A stretch of 64,000 nucleotides of DNA, taken from Flavipsychrobacter sp. (lineage in GTDB: Bacteria > Bacteroidota > Bacteroidia > Chitinophagales > Chitinophagaceae). Shown piece by piece: positions 42,260-49,543 of this stretch. Position 1 is the stretch's first letter. Each line of letters starts with the position of its first letter. The stretch lies in assembly GCA_021155965.1 (NCBI GenBank), contig JAJNBJ010000004.1, positions 124,001 to 188,000 of the forward strand, in the 5' to 3' direction. Below the pieces are notes generated by a model that saw only the letters and a program-made list of their open reading frames with translations, did not search any database and was not told the origin of the DNA. The position numbers were made by a program, and so were the translations under genes.

Positions 42260-43150
42260 AACAAGACGGTATATATAATAGCAGGGCCTACGGCAGTAGG
42301 CAAAACGGCTATTGCCATAGAACTGGCACAGAGGCTGGGCACATCAATCATATCAGCAGACAGCAGGCAGTGCTATAAGGAAATGACCATTGGCACGGCA
42401 AAGCCATCGCCGGAAGAGTTGCAGGCAGTTAAACACTATTTTATTGATGAGTTCCCGGTTACAAGGCCGTTATCTGCTGCAGATTACGAAACACTTGCCC
42501 TCATTTATCTTGACGAAATATTTCTTACGCATGATACTGCCGTAGTGTGTGGGGGCACTGGCCTGTATATAAAAGCATTGTGCGAAGGGCTGGATGCAAT
42601 GCCTGAGGTGGATGAAGAAGTTGTGAAACAAACTGAAGAAGAGTATAAGCAACAAGGAATAGAATGGCTGCAAAAAACGGTGCAGGCAGAAGATCCGGAA
42701 TTTTATGAAGTAGGGGAAATACAAAACCCTGCGCGTATGCTGCGTGCGCTTAGCTTTATGCGAAGTACAGGGAGGAGCATAGTGCACTACCGAACCGCAA
42801 GTAAAATGCAGCGGCCATTCAACATTGTGAAGATAGGCTTGGAGTTGCCTCGCGAACAGCTATACGACCGCATTAACCAACGTGTAGATAAAATGATGGA
42901 GCAGGGTTTATTGGCAGAAGTGGAAAAACTATACCCACATAAAGAACTGAAAAACCTGCAGACAGTAGGCTATGCAGAACTCTTTGATTATATAGATGGC
43001 AAATACACACTTCCGGAAGCCATAGACAAAATAAAGCAGCACACCCGCAATTACGCCAAGCGGCAGATGACGTGGTTTAAAAAGGATAAGGAAGTGAGGT
43101 GGTTTAATGCGGAGGGTAGAGGTGTGATGGAGAGGATATTAGTTCTTTAA
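42260..43150 (+). CDS. miaA: tRNA dimethylallyltransferase (start codon unclear)
   Basis: MiaA adds a dimethylallyl group to A37 of tRNAs reading codons that begin with U. The frame reads NKTVYIIAGPTAVGKTAIAI (P-loop GPTAVGKT), SIISADSRQCYKEMTIGTAK, HYFIDEFPV, VVCGGTGLYIKALCEG and, near the end, NLQTVGYAELFDYIDG and RNYAKRQMTWFKK, all MiaA signatures. The first ATG in frame (42383) lies after the P-loop and would delete it. Upstream to the stop at 42173 there is no ATG, GTG or TTG. By homology the start should be near 42260, where the codon is AAC. Either a rare start (ATC/ATT further upstream), a sequence error or a 5' lesion by the adjoining repeats explains this. Confidence 0.88.
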   Translation, partial: NKTVYIIAGPTAVGKTAIAIELAQRLGTSIISADSRQCYKEMTIGTAKPSPEELQAVKHYFIDEFPVTRPLSAADYETLALIYLDEIFLTHDTAVVCGGTGLYIKALCEGLDAMPEVDEEVVKQTEEEYKQQGIEWLQKTVQAEDPEFYEVGEIQNPARMLRALSFMRSTGRSIVHYRTASKMQRPFNIVKIGLELPREQLYDRINQRVDKMMEQGLLAEVEKLYPHKELKNLQTVGYAELFDYIDGKYTLPEAIDKIKQHTRNYAKRQMTWFKKDKEVRWFNAEGRGVMERILVL

Positions 43151-43167
43151 TCGACAGCTGTACCAAC

Positions 43168-43204
43168 CCTCAACAAGTCATCCTTCGACGGAGCTCAGGA
43201 TGAC
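43168..43204. repeat. REP-like palindromic repeat, copy 1 (left of the GIY-YIG gene)
   Basis: ctcaacaagtcatccttcga followed by cggagctcaggatgac: an inverted repeat gtcatcct...aggatgac. A near-identical copy lies at 43686-43720. Confidence 0.75.
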
Positions 43205-43261
43205 ACCCCTTTTTTTAGCTTTTTAATCAAGAATTTCTCTCGTTCTGACCAGTAAAGAAGT

Positions 43262-43289
43262 GTCATGGTGAGCCTTGTCGAACCATGAC
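43262..43289. repeat. Second palindromic motif, copy 1
   Basis: gtcatggtgagccttgtcga followed by accatgac: outer inverted repeat gtcatggt/accatgac. A related element is at 43781-43810. Confidence 0.55.
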
Positions 43290-43341
43290 TGTTGAGGTTA
43301 CTGAGTTAGCTTAATCAGTCCCCAATTGCTATCTTTCTGGT

Positions 43342-43666
43342 ATGAAACAGCGCTATACTTACTATGTCTACATTCTGCTTTGTGCTGATGGTTCGTACTA
43401 TACAGGTATGAGTGGTGATATTGAAAAACGGCTTGAAGAGCATTATACCGGGTGTGTATCCTTCATGCTATACTTATTCAAGAAGGCCGTTAGTGTTGAA
43501 GTACACCGAGATTTACCATTTGGTGTATGATGCAATTGCAAGGGAGAAACAGATAAAAGGCTGGAGCAGGAAAAAGAAGGAGGCTTTGATCAATGAAAAT
43601 TATGATGAACTGAAGAGGCTGTCTAAAAATCGTATGAGCAACAATGAAGATGCTATTGTGCCCTGA
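43342..43666 (+). pseudogene. GIY-YIG endonuclease-like protein, frameshifted
   Basis: From the ATG at 43342: YYVYILLCADGSYYTGMSGD and IEKRLEEHYTGC in one frame, then, one base out of register, YPSCYTYSRRPLVLKYTEIY, DAIAREKQIKGWSRKKKEAL and NENYDELKRLSKN to a TGA at 43664-43666. Joined, these make a complete GIY-YIG/UPF0213-like protein of about 107 residues, with YVYILL, the YxG motif and the conserved REKQIKGWSRKKKEALI. The shift is one extra base in gggtgtgtat at 43451-43460. Palindromic repeats lie on both sides. Real inactivation or assembly error cannot be told apart here. Confidence 0.8.
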
Positions 43667-43685
43667 TCTTGCTTTTTGGCGCATC

Positions 43686-43720
43686 CTCAACAAGTCATCC
43701 TTCGACAAGCTCAGGATGAC
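43686..43720. repeat. REP-like palindromic repeat, copy 2 (right of the GIY-YIG gene)
   Basis: ctcaacaagtcatccttcga followed by caagctcaggatgac, nearly identical to copy 1 at 43168-43204. Confidence 0.75.
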
Positions 43721-43780
43721 ACTCCCTTTTCGGCTTTTTGTCTAATAGGATTTCTTTCACTATCAGCGCAATCAAGGAAA

Positions 43781-43810
43781 TGTCATGGTTCGGGGGCTCA
43801 CTATGACATC
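43781..43810. repeat. Second palindromic motif, copy 2
   Basis: gtcatggttcgggggctcac followed by tatgac; related to the motif at 43262-43289 but in the opposite sense and diverged. Confidence 0.45.
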
Positions 43811-43826
43811 TCTATTTGGCTTTCTT

Positions 43827-43916
43827 TTATTCCTTCACAAACCTCCTTACCTCGCTGGCATTTATTTTTACAAAGTACAACCCGGATGGCAGGGTTGATA
43901 CATCTACAGGTAGAAA
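43827..43916 (-). pseudogene. Orphan T9SS sorting-domain tail (gene remnant)
   Basis: On the minus strand, directly after the DUF5777 gene, the frame reads VFLPVDVSTLPSGLYFVKIN and then ASEVRRFVKE to a TAA at 43827. LPSGLYFVKI followed by a basic FVKE end is the last block of a T9SS type A sorting domain. The preceding YPNP and body are missing and a stop codon cuts the frame upstream. It is a fragment of a lost secreted-protein gene. Confidence 0.7.
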
Positions 43917-43954
43917 TACCTATTTTTCTTATGGAACAATGTATAATATGATGC

Positions 43955-44908
43955 TTACCAACTATTACCACCGCCCCTAAACTCTTTAGGCTTCACTACG
44001 GTAAACACCCTTGATATATTGAATCCGAAGTGTATCGCTGTCTTCTCCCAGGTATCTGGTGTCTGGGCTACAAAGGTGCGTTCTGTCATGCCGTGGGAGT
44101 TGGTAAAGAACATCTGGAAAACGTGCCCACCGGTTTCTATATCCACGCCAATAGATAAACTATTGTAGGTAGGTACGCCATTGCTTCTGCCGGGATTATC
44201 TACAGTAAGGTCAGCGTTGTTTACCCGGTAGTAATATTCCCCGGTTATGGCTATGCGTTTGCTCAGCTTTATCCTGCCGCCTATGCCTATGGCAAATGTG
44301 TTGTTGTCGTATGTAGAGGTATCTACAATGTTATAGTGCACCAAAGTAGGCATCAACTGAATAGAGATACGCTCACTGAACTTGCGGGCTATCAGTAATT
44401 GATTGGCGAAATACAGCCTGTTGCTGAAGTGCCATGTGTCGGTGCTGTCGGGCAGTTTGGGTTCCCTGGTGCATTGTACAGAAACCGAGCCATTATAGCT
44501 AACAGTTACGGGCATGCCGTTCTTTTGCTGCGCGAGTATTTTTGCCTTCATAAATCCATCGTTCTCCTTATACAGCGTGCTGTGCCCTATGCCCAGCATC
44601 AGCCATTTGGTAACACCATAATCCAGACCTATGCGCGTGGTTGCATTATCAAGGCCAAGGAAGTTTTCCATGCCCTGGTCTATACGGCCAAAGCGGTGAG
44701 AGATGCGGAAGTCCAGCACGCCATGGCCCAGGTTCTCCACGCTGCTGCTATTGATGATTCGCGTAGCTTTGAATGTGGACGTAACCACTTCTTTCTTTTT
44801 GGTTGCTGAAGCATCTGCATTCAGCGCATCCATCAGGCTGTCGGTCTGTGCATACGATAATGCCGCTGTTGCAGAAAGTGTAAGGATAAGAAAAAGTATC
44901 TTGCGCAT
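43955..44908 (-). CDS. DUF5777 family beta-barrel protein
   Basis: The 317-residue protein has signal peptide MRKILFLILTLSATAALSYA. The segment STFKATRIINSSSVENLGHG, then VLDFRISHRFGRIDQGMENF and LGLDNATTRIGLDYGVTKW, is the DUF5777 signature. Alternating strands to the end (VFQMFFTNSHGMTERTFVAQ) suit an outer membrane barrel. It is the last gene of a four-gene minus-strand operon with a YceI protein (23 bases upstream), a cytochrome-c-like lipoprotein and an OB-fold membrane protein. Function unknown; the context suggests an envelope redox or lipid-related role (inference). Confidence 0.88.
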   Translation of the reverse strand: MRKILFLILTLSATAALSYAQTDSLMDALNADASATKKKEVVTSTFKATRIINSSSVENLGHGVLDFRISHRFGRIDQGMENFLGLDNATTRIGLDYGVTKWLMLGIGHSTLYKENDGFMKAKILAQQKNGMPVTVSYNGSVSVQCTREPKLPDSTDTWHFSNRLYFANQLLIARKFSERISIQLMPTLVHYNIVDTSTYDNNTFAIGIGGRIKLSKRIAITGEYYYRVNNADLTVDNPGRSNGVPTYNSLSIGVDIETGGHVFQMFFTNSHGMTERTFVAQTPDTWEKTAIHFGFNISRVFTVVKPKEFRGGGNSW

Positions 44909-44931
44909 AAATATGTTTAATAGATACGGAA

Positions 44932-45486
44932 TTATTTTTTCGCCAGTTCGCAGTCAATAGACACATGAGCTGTTTTGTCGAGTTTATCGGCCACTAATTG
45001 CGGTATGGAGATGTTATAATCTTTGAGCAAAACCGGGAACTTGGCTTTTACACTAATGTTATTGCCCTTTACAGTGACAGAGCCTTGTGTAGTAACATCC
45101 TTTGTTATGCCGCGTATGGTCAGTTTGCCTGTAACCTTCGCAGTATACGCGCCGTCTTTGGTAAAGTTCACCTCGCTAAGGTTAGTGATTGACCCCTTGA
45201 AATCGGATTTAGGAAATTTATCACTCTCCATGTAGTTCTCGTTAAAGTGTTCCTGCATGGTAGCACGCTCGAACTTGAAGCTCCTGATAAGCACCTGAAA
45301 GCGCACATCGCCTGTTTTTGAGTCCAGTATGCAGGCTACTTCGTTGTTCTTTGCCTCTACCACCTCGGGAGAGTTTTTAGTGGTGGCATTAAAATATGCC
45401 CTGCCCGTACGGGTCATATAAGTTTGTGCAAAGGCTGCTATTGCAGTGCAGGCAATGATGGCGGCTGTAAGCAATGATCGTTTCAT
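44932..45486 (-). CDS. YceI family protein
   Basis: The 184-residue periplasmic protein has signal peptide MKRSLLTAAIIACTAIAAFA and a lipocalin-like YceI barrel: RAYFNATTKNSPEVVEAKNN, FQVLIRSFKFERATMQEHFN, YMESDKFPKSDFKGSITNL, GKLTIRGITKDVTTQGSVTV, and CELAKK at the end. YceI proteins bind polyisoprenoid or other lipophilic molecules. The gene lies 18 bases after the cytochrome-like gene and 23 before the DUF5777 gene. Confidence 0.93.
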   Translation of the reverse strand: MKRSLLTAAIIACTAIAAFAQTYMTRTGRAYFNATTKNSPEVVEAKNNEVACILDSKTGDVRFQVLIRSFKFERATMQEHFNENYMESDKFPKSDFKGSITNLSEVNFTKDGAYTAKVTGKLTIRGITKDVTTQGSVTVKGNNISVKAKFPVLLKDYNISIPQLVADKLDKTAHVSIDCELAKK

Positions 45487-45504
45487 ATTACTGAGTTTAT
45501 TTTA

Positions 45505-45888
45505 TTAATTATTAGGTGCACCCTGGTGAACCCATCTTGTGATCTTATTTATTTCGCAATCGGATAGCTTAGGGTTGTTTTTAGGCATTTGGCTGAAACC
45601 CGGTTGCCAGTGTATAGATCCCAGCAACCTGCCGTTTGCAACAGCGTCTTGCAGGCGGCTGACATTTGTTTCAAAATCATAGCCGCTGGCGGCTGCGCCT
45701 GCGGCATCGTGGCAGCCACTGCCCGGGCGATAACAGTTGGTAGCTATTATAGGCTGCACATCAGTTGAGTACTTAATGTTCGTCGTATCGCAGGGGTTCA
45801 CTACCGGTGGATACAGTTTGTCGAATTTATCGTTGTAGCAGCTTCCCAGCATCAATATTAAGCCTGCTACCATAAAAAGTCTTTTCAT
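45505..45888 (-). CDS. Cytochrome-c-like lipoprotein with atypical Cys spacing
   Basis: The 127-residue protein starts at the ATG at 45888 (MKRLFMVAGLILMLGSC, lipobox Cys17). The mature part follows small Bacteroidota cytochrome-c-like lipoproteins: YSTDVQPIIATNC, GSGCHDAAG, YDFETNVSRLQDAVANGRLL, HWQPGFSQMPKNNPKLSDCE and WVHQGAPNN. The presumed haem site is NCYRPGSGCH, i.e. Cys-x6-Cys-His instead of CXXCH, with a possible distal Met in SQMP. Whether haem is bound is therefore uncertain. It is second in the four-gene operon. Confidence 0.8.
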   Translation of the reverse strand: MKRLFMVAGLILMLGSCYNDKFDKLYPPVVNPCDTTNIKYSTDVQPIIATNCYRPGSGCHDAAGAAASGYDFETNVSRLQDAVANGRLLGSIHWQPGFSQMPKNNPKLSDCEINKITRWVHQGAPNN

Positions 45889-45919
45889 GAGTTGTGTTCT
45901 TATTGCCAAACAAAAATAA

Positions 45920-46657
45920 TTACTTCAGTACACAATCTGTAAGCGTAACACCCGTAATACCATTACCTGAACAAAATCCTTTTACTACTACATCCTGGCC
46001 CGGGGCAACTTTGGCCCCTTTATCGCGGAGGGTACATTGCACACAAGTGGTTGGGTCTGTACTCTTTAACACTAACATTGTACCGCCGTCCTGGTTATTG
46101 TTTACTTCAATCACTGTGCCGGATACTTCAATAGCTTTGTTAAGATATTTGGCATCGGCTGCTTTTTCGTCAGCGGTATACTCTTTCGTAAGCTGGTCGG
46201 CAGTAATGGAAATGCCCATAACGTTCTCTACTTTGGTAGGCGTTTTATTCCACATATATATGGCCATTTCAAAGCCGCCTATAATGGCTGCCAGGCCAAC
46301 TACAGCGATCACAATATGCAGGTACGAGGCTTTTTTGGTGTTGTACTTCTCTTGCAGTGAATGAGAAAATAATCCCAACGCCCCGCCTATAAACGATACA
46401 GGAGCGAAAAAGAGGCTGCCCAGGAAGAAGCATGCAGTGCTTGTATAAAGCAGCAGCACTCCGGAAGCCCTGGGGTGTTTTAATGAAAATGCCCCAAGGA
46501 TGATGAGTAAACAGGAAAGGGAGAAGAACAAGGTGCCGGAGTAGAATATCTGTTCGATCGAGTTGTCGATCACATACCTGCCTTTGCCCAACAGGATACA
46601 AAACACCAATTGCAGTATTCCGCCGAGTATGGATAAAATGGATGCGACTACCTTCAT
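45920..46657 (-). CDS. Membrane protein with C-terminal OB-fold (tRNA_anti-like) domain
   Basis: The 245-residue protein has four transmembrane helices in residues 1-150 (ILSILGGILQLVFCILLG, YSGTLFFSLSCLLIILGAFS, ASGVLLLYTSTACFFLGSLF, SYLHIVIAVVGLAAIIGG). A soluble OB-fold follows: ADAKYLNKAIEVSGTVIEVN, GGTMLVLKSTDPTTCVQCTL, GQDVVVKGFCSGN, and ends LTDCVLK. This tRNA_anti-like domain is common in Bacteroidota operons with YceI and cytochrome-like proteins; its ligand is unknown. First gene of the operon running to 43955. Confidence 0.82.
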   Translation of the reverse strand: MKVVASILSILGGILQLVFCILLGKGRYVIDNSIEQIFYSGTLFFSLSCLLIILGAFSLKHPRASGVLLLYTSTACFFLGSLFFAPVSFIGGALGLFSHSLQEKYNTKKASYLHIVIAVVGLAAIIGGFEMAIYMWNKTPTKVENVMGISITADQLTKEYTADEKAADAKYLNKAIEVSGTVIEVNNNQDGGTMLVLKSTDPTTCVQCTLRDKGAKVAPGQDVVVKGFCSGNGITGVTLTDCVLK

Positions 46658-46723
46658 TCAATAGTATTGCTGAACAAATTTAACTAAAAAAACGTGCCGT
46701 AAACGTGTGAAAATCAGCACCAA

Positions 46724-47158
46724 TCAATGGTCTGCGTCTTTTCCCGCGTCAACCACCTTTTTTCCCGTTCTGTATGCGGTTCCTTTGAAAACTGCAACTA
46801 TTTTACCTTCTTCATTTGTGGTGGTCACATCATAAAAGCTCACTTTATTGCCTGTATGCAGTTCTTTTGCCTCAACGGTCATTACATCTCCGGCACGGGC
46901 GGCATTGATGAAGCTGATATGCACATCGAGGGCCACACTCAATTGTCCATGAGAATTACATGCGAAAGCAAAGGCACTGTCCGACCCGGAGAAAACAATA
47001 CCACCGTGTACTATGCCGAAACCATTCAGCATGGCTTCGGTAATGGTATAATGCAGCTTGCAGTAACCTTCGCGGTATTCATCAACTACAATGCCCATCC
47101 ATGCGGAGAAGTTGTCGTGATCGAGCATTGTTTTGAGTACTAAGTTTGTATCGGTCAT
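46724..47158 (-). CDS. paaI: PaaI family thioesterase (hotdog fold)
   Basis: The 144-residue cytosolic protein has the PaaI signature GFGIVHGGIVFSGSDSAFAF, with the HGG and the acidic Asp, then ACNSHGQLSVALDVHISFIN and the closing strands AKELHTGNKVSFYDVTTTNE. PaaI thioesterases hydrolyse (hydroxy)phenylacetyl-CoA and related acyl-CoAs. No paa pathway genes are in the window, so the physiological substrate is open. It precedes the OB-fold operon by 66 bases in the same direction. Confidence 0.9.
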   Translation of the reverse strand: MTDTNLVLKTMLDHDNFSAWMGIVVDEYREGYCKLHYTITEAMLNGFGIVHGGIVFSGSDSAFAFACNSHGQLSVALDVHISFINAARAGDVMTVEAKELHTGNKVSFYDVTTTNEEGKIVAVFKGTAYRTGKKVVDAGKDADH

Positions 47159-47188
47159 GTACTTAAAAATTTAAAGTGGGTCTATTTT

Positions 47189-49441
47189 TTACTGCACATA
47201 TATCTCATCACATGCTATCATTGGTTTTTTACCATCCCTATATCGCCATTCAGGTAAAGTACTGAGGTTATTAGCGGTAACACGTATGTACCGGGCGCTG
47301 CCTTTTTTTTGCAAAGTGTAGTCTTTTACAGTAGTTTCATAGTGTTCGTCATTGGCTTGGGTGCCTATGTTGCCAAGCGTGTGGTAGTTTGCACCATCGT
47401 CGGAAATTTCTATAATCACCTTTGCCGGCAGGAATATCCAATGCCTTGGGTCATCGAGAAAGTGCATTTTCACAGCGCTGATCTTTTGCGATTTGCCAAG
47501 ATCTACGGTTGCTACCATAGGTGTGCCATAAAAGCACAGCCAGTTATAACTGAAATCATCATACCCCGGATTGCCATCCACCAAGGTGCGGTTTCCCTTT
47601 GCAGGATAATCCTCGGCAAAAGGGTATTGCAGGGTAACTTTAGCATCCAATGCTTTGGTTGGTGTCACACCAGCTTTCAAAATACCATTCCATTCAGCCA
47701 AATATTCCTCTGGTTTACGTGCGGGCCCTGCTTCCGATAGTTCGGTAACGCCTGCTTTTTTGCAGTTGGCTACAAAGCGTTCTATGTTTGCCTGTAGCTT
47801 TGGCTTTACTACCCATTTGCTGCCTTCTTTTACAAATATTCCATGCTTCTCAATCCCGTAAAAACGCGCCATTTGTAATACGGTATAATCCAAAGCGAGG
47901 CGTGCCCTCATAACTCTTGCCGACAGCCTAGGATTTCCCTCCACTGCCCCTTCTGCCTTATCAAACAGGCTGCTGTATTTATCCAGCAGTTCTGGTGTGA
48001 GCCATGTTTTCCAATCGTTCACCGGGTTGCCATAGATATCCAGTTTGCGGTGAGAGGCGATCATCCTCTCCTGCACAAGGTCAAAATATTGCTGCAGGTA
48101 AGGAGCAGCATTGCCATAGTACTCCTTTATAAAAGAAGATACCAGCAGATTTACGTTTGCTTTATCATCCTGGTACAGCTTAGCAATAACGTAGCTCCTC
48201 AACTCAGCCCACTCGCCATAAGTATCACCACTACCCTGTGTGAAGATGCCTTTTACGCCATTCTCTTTAAAATACTGCATATTGGGCTGTAGCGTATGGA
48301 AGTTTGGAAATGGGGCCAGGTAGTTAGTGAACTGTGTTACATAGTCCCAGATAAAGATGTTGGGTGTAAGCGCGTTCCATGCTTTCAGGTCATTACGGAA
48401 CGCTCCCGCAGAACCTTCGTTAGCTAAAGGTTTATCCCTGAATGCATCTATGTTGCTCAGGAATACATATACATTGCCGGTAGGCTTTATTGTTCGTGGT
48501 GCTTTATGGGTATACCCATAGGCAAGCGTTGTGATCTTTACATCAGGGAATTTCTCAGCCACACGGTTCACGAATTTTATGAGTGAGCCTGCGGGTGTGC
48601 CTTGTTCATTGTCAACAGCCTTACATTTATCGCAGGTGCAATAGCCATTATCATCATTCGGGCTTATAGACCAATAAATAGCATCGGGGTTATCGGCTAT
48701 TCTTTTCTTCAGTTCTGCAACCACTATTTTAAATACACTCTCATTGCTCAGACATAACTGTGTTGCCTGCCGTTTGCCTTTTACTAAAGCAAAGTACTCA
48801 GGATTAGATTTGAAATAAGTTTGTGCAGGCACGAGCTTATTATAGGAGTGCCCCCATATACCCCAGAGGTCATCCAGTTGTTGCAACTGGTGCCATTCCA
48901 GGTATTCTGCATCATGCGCTGCAGGGTAGTAGCATTCGCGGTAAATGAACAATGGCTGGTGCTCATCATTAATGCCGCCGGGTATGCGTATTTGTGCACT
49001 TTCCGGAACTATTGCCGGCTCTGCAGCCAGTTTTTTGCAGTGCAGGTATTTTTCAAGAAAAGCATACACCCCATATATCAGCCCCCTGCCGCTACCTCCA
49101 CATATCACAAGGTCCCTGCCTGTTGTTCTTATCAGGTAGCTTTCCGGTTTTCTTTTGCCGGGGCTTACCCTCTCTGCTTTGGTGGTATTACCAATATAAA
49201 TGCCATTCATTTTGCCTTTTGCGGCCTTTTCTTCAATGATGGGCAATGTGGCTTCTGATATCAGCTTTATATAGCGCTGTAATACCTGCGCTGATTTGGC
49301 TTCTAATTTGCCGGGGTTTGCAGAAGTAATAATAACATAATCAGATGTGCCGCCGGTGGTCAGGATGATCTCCTGTGCGCTGCCGTTGCAAGAGTTCATT
49401 GTAATGAGTAGGAAAAGAAAAACATAGATCCGGTGCTTCAT
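47189..49441 (-). CDS. DUF4838 domain lipoprotein with C-terminal F5/8 type C-like domain
   Basis: The 750-residue protein starts at the ATG at 49441 (MKHRIYVFLFLLITMNSC, lipobox Cys18). Residues about 20-150 resemble the N-terminal alpha/beta domain found before glycosidase barrels (AQVLQRYIKLISEATLPIIE, GGSGRGLIYGVYAFLEKYL). Residues about 150-480 form the DUF4838 domain (WGHSYNKLVPAQTYFKSNPE, YWSISPNDDNGYCTCDKCKA, NIFIWDYVTQFTNYLAPFPN). The C-terminus looks like a galactose-binding F5/8 type C domain (KISAVKMHFLDDPRHWI, ARYIRVTANN). DUF4838 proteins are regarded as probable glycoside hydrolases; the residues that would act are not certain here. Surface lipoprotein location is expected. Confidence 0.85.
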   Translation of the reverse strand: MKHRIYVFLFLLITMNSCNGSAQEIILTTGGTSDYVIITSANPGKLEAKSAQVLQRYIKLISEATLPIIEEKAAKGKMNGIYIGNTTKAERVSPGKRKPESYLIRTTGRDLVICGGSGRGLIYGVYAFLEKYLHCKKLAAEPAIVPESAQIRIPGGINDEHQPLFIYRECYYPAAHDAEYLEWHQLQQLDDLWGIWGHSYNKLVPAQTYFKSNPEYFALVKGKRQATQLCLSNESVFKIVVAELKKRIADNPDAIYWSISPNDDNGYCTCDKCKAVDNEQGTPAGSLIKFVNRVAEKFPDVKITTLAYGYTHKAPRTIKPTGNVYVFLSNIDAFRDKPLANEGSAGAFRNDLKAWNALTPNIFIWDYVTQFTNYLAPFPNFHTLQPNMQYFKENGVKGIFTQGSGDTYGEWAELRSYVIAKLYQDDKANVNLLVSSFIKEYYGNAAPYLQQYFDLVQERMIASHRKLDIYGNPVNDWKTWLTPELLDKYSSLFDKAEGAVEGNPRLSARVMRARLALDYTVLQMARFYGIEKHGIFVKEGSKWVVKPKLQANIERFVANCKKAGVTELSEAGPARKPEEYLAEWNGILKAGVTPTKALDAKVTLQYPFAEDYPAKGNRTLVDGNPGYDDFSYNWLCFYGTPMVATVDLGKSQKISAVKMHFLDDPRHWIFLPAKVIIEISDDGANYHTLGNIGTQANDEHYETTVKDYTLQKKGSARYIRVTANNLSTLPEWRYRDGKKPMIACDEIYVQ

Positions 49442-49491
49442 AATGTCCCTGTTTGGCTGAAACAAAGATATTGAAATTTGGCAGCTGCATT

Positions 49492-49520
49492 AAAAGAAAA
49501 CGCCTCCCGAAGGAGGCGCT
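49492..49520 (-). terminator. Rho-independent terminator of the TPR-YaiO gene
   Basis: On the minus strand GCGCCTCC-TTCG-GGAGGCG, with a stable TTCG tetraloop, is followed by TTTTCTTTT. Confidence 0.9.
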
Positions 49521-49543
49521 TACTTGTATGCTTTTAGTACCCC

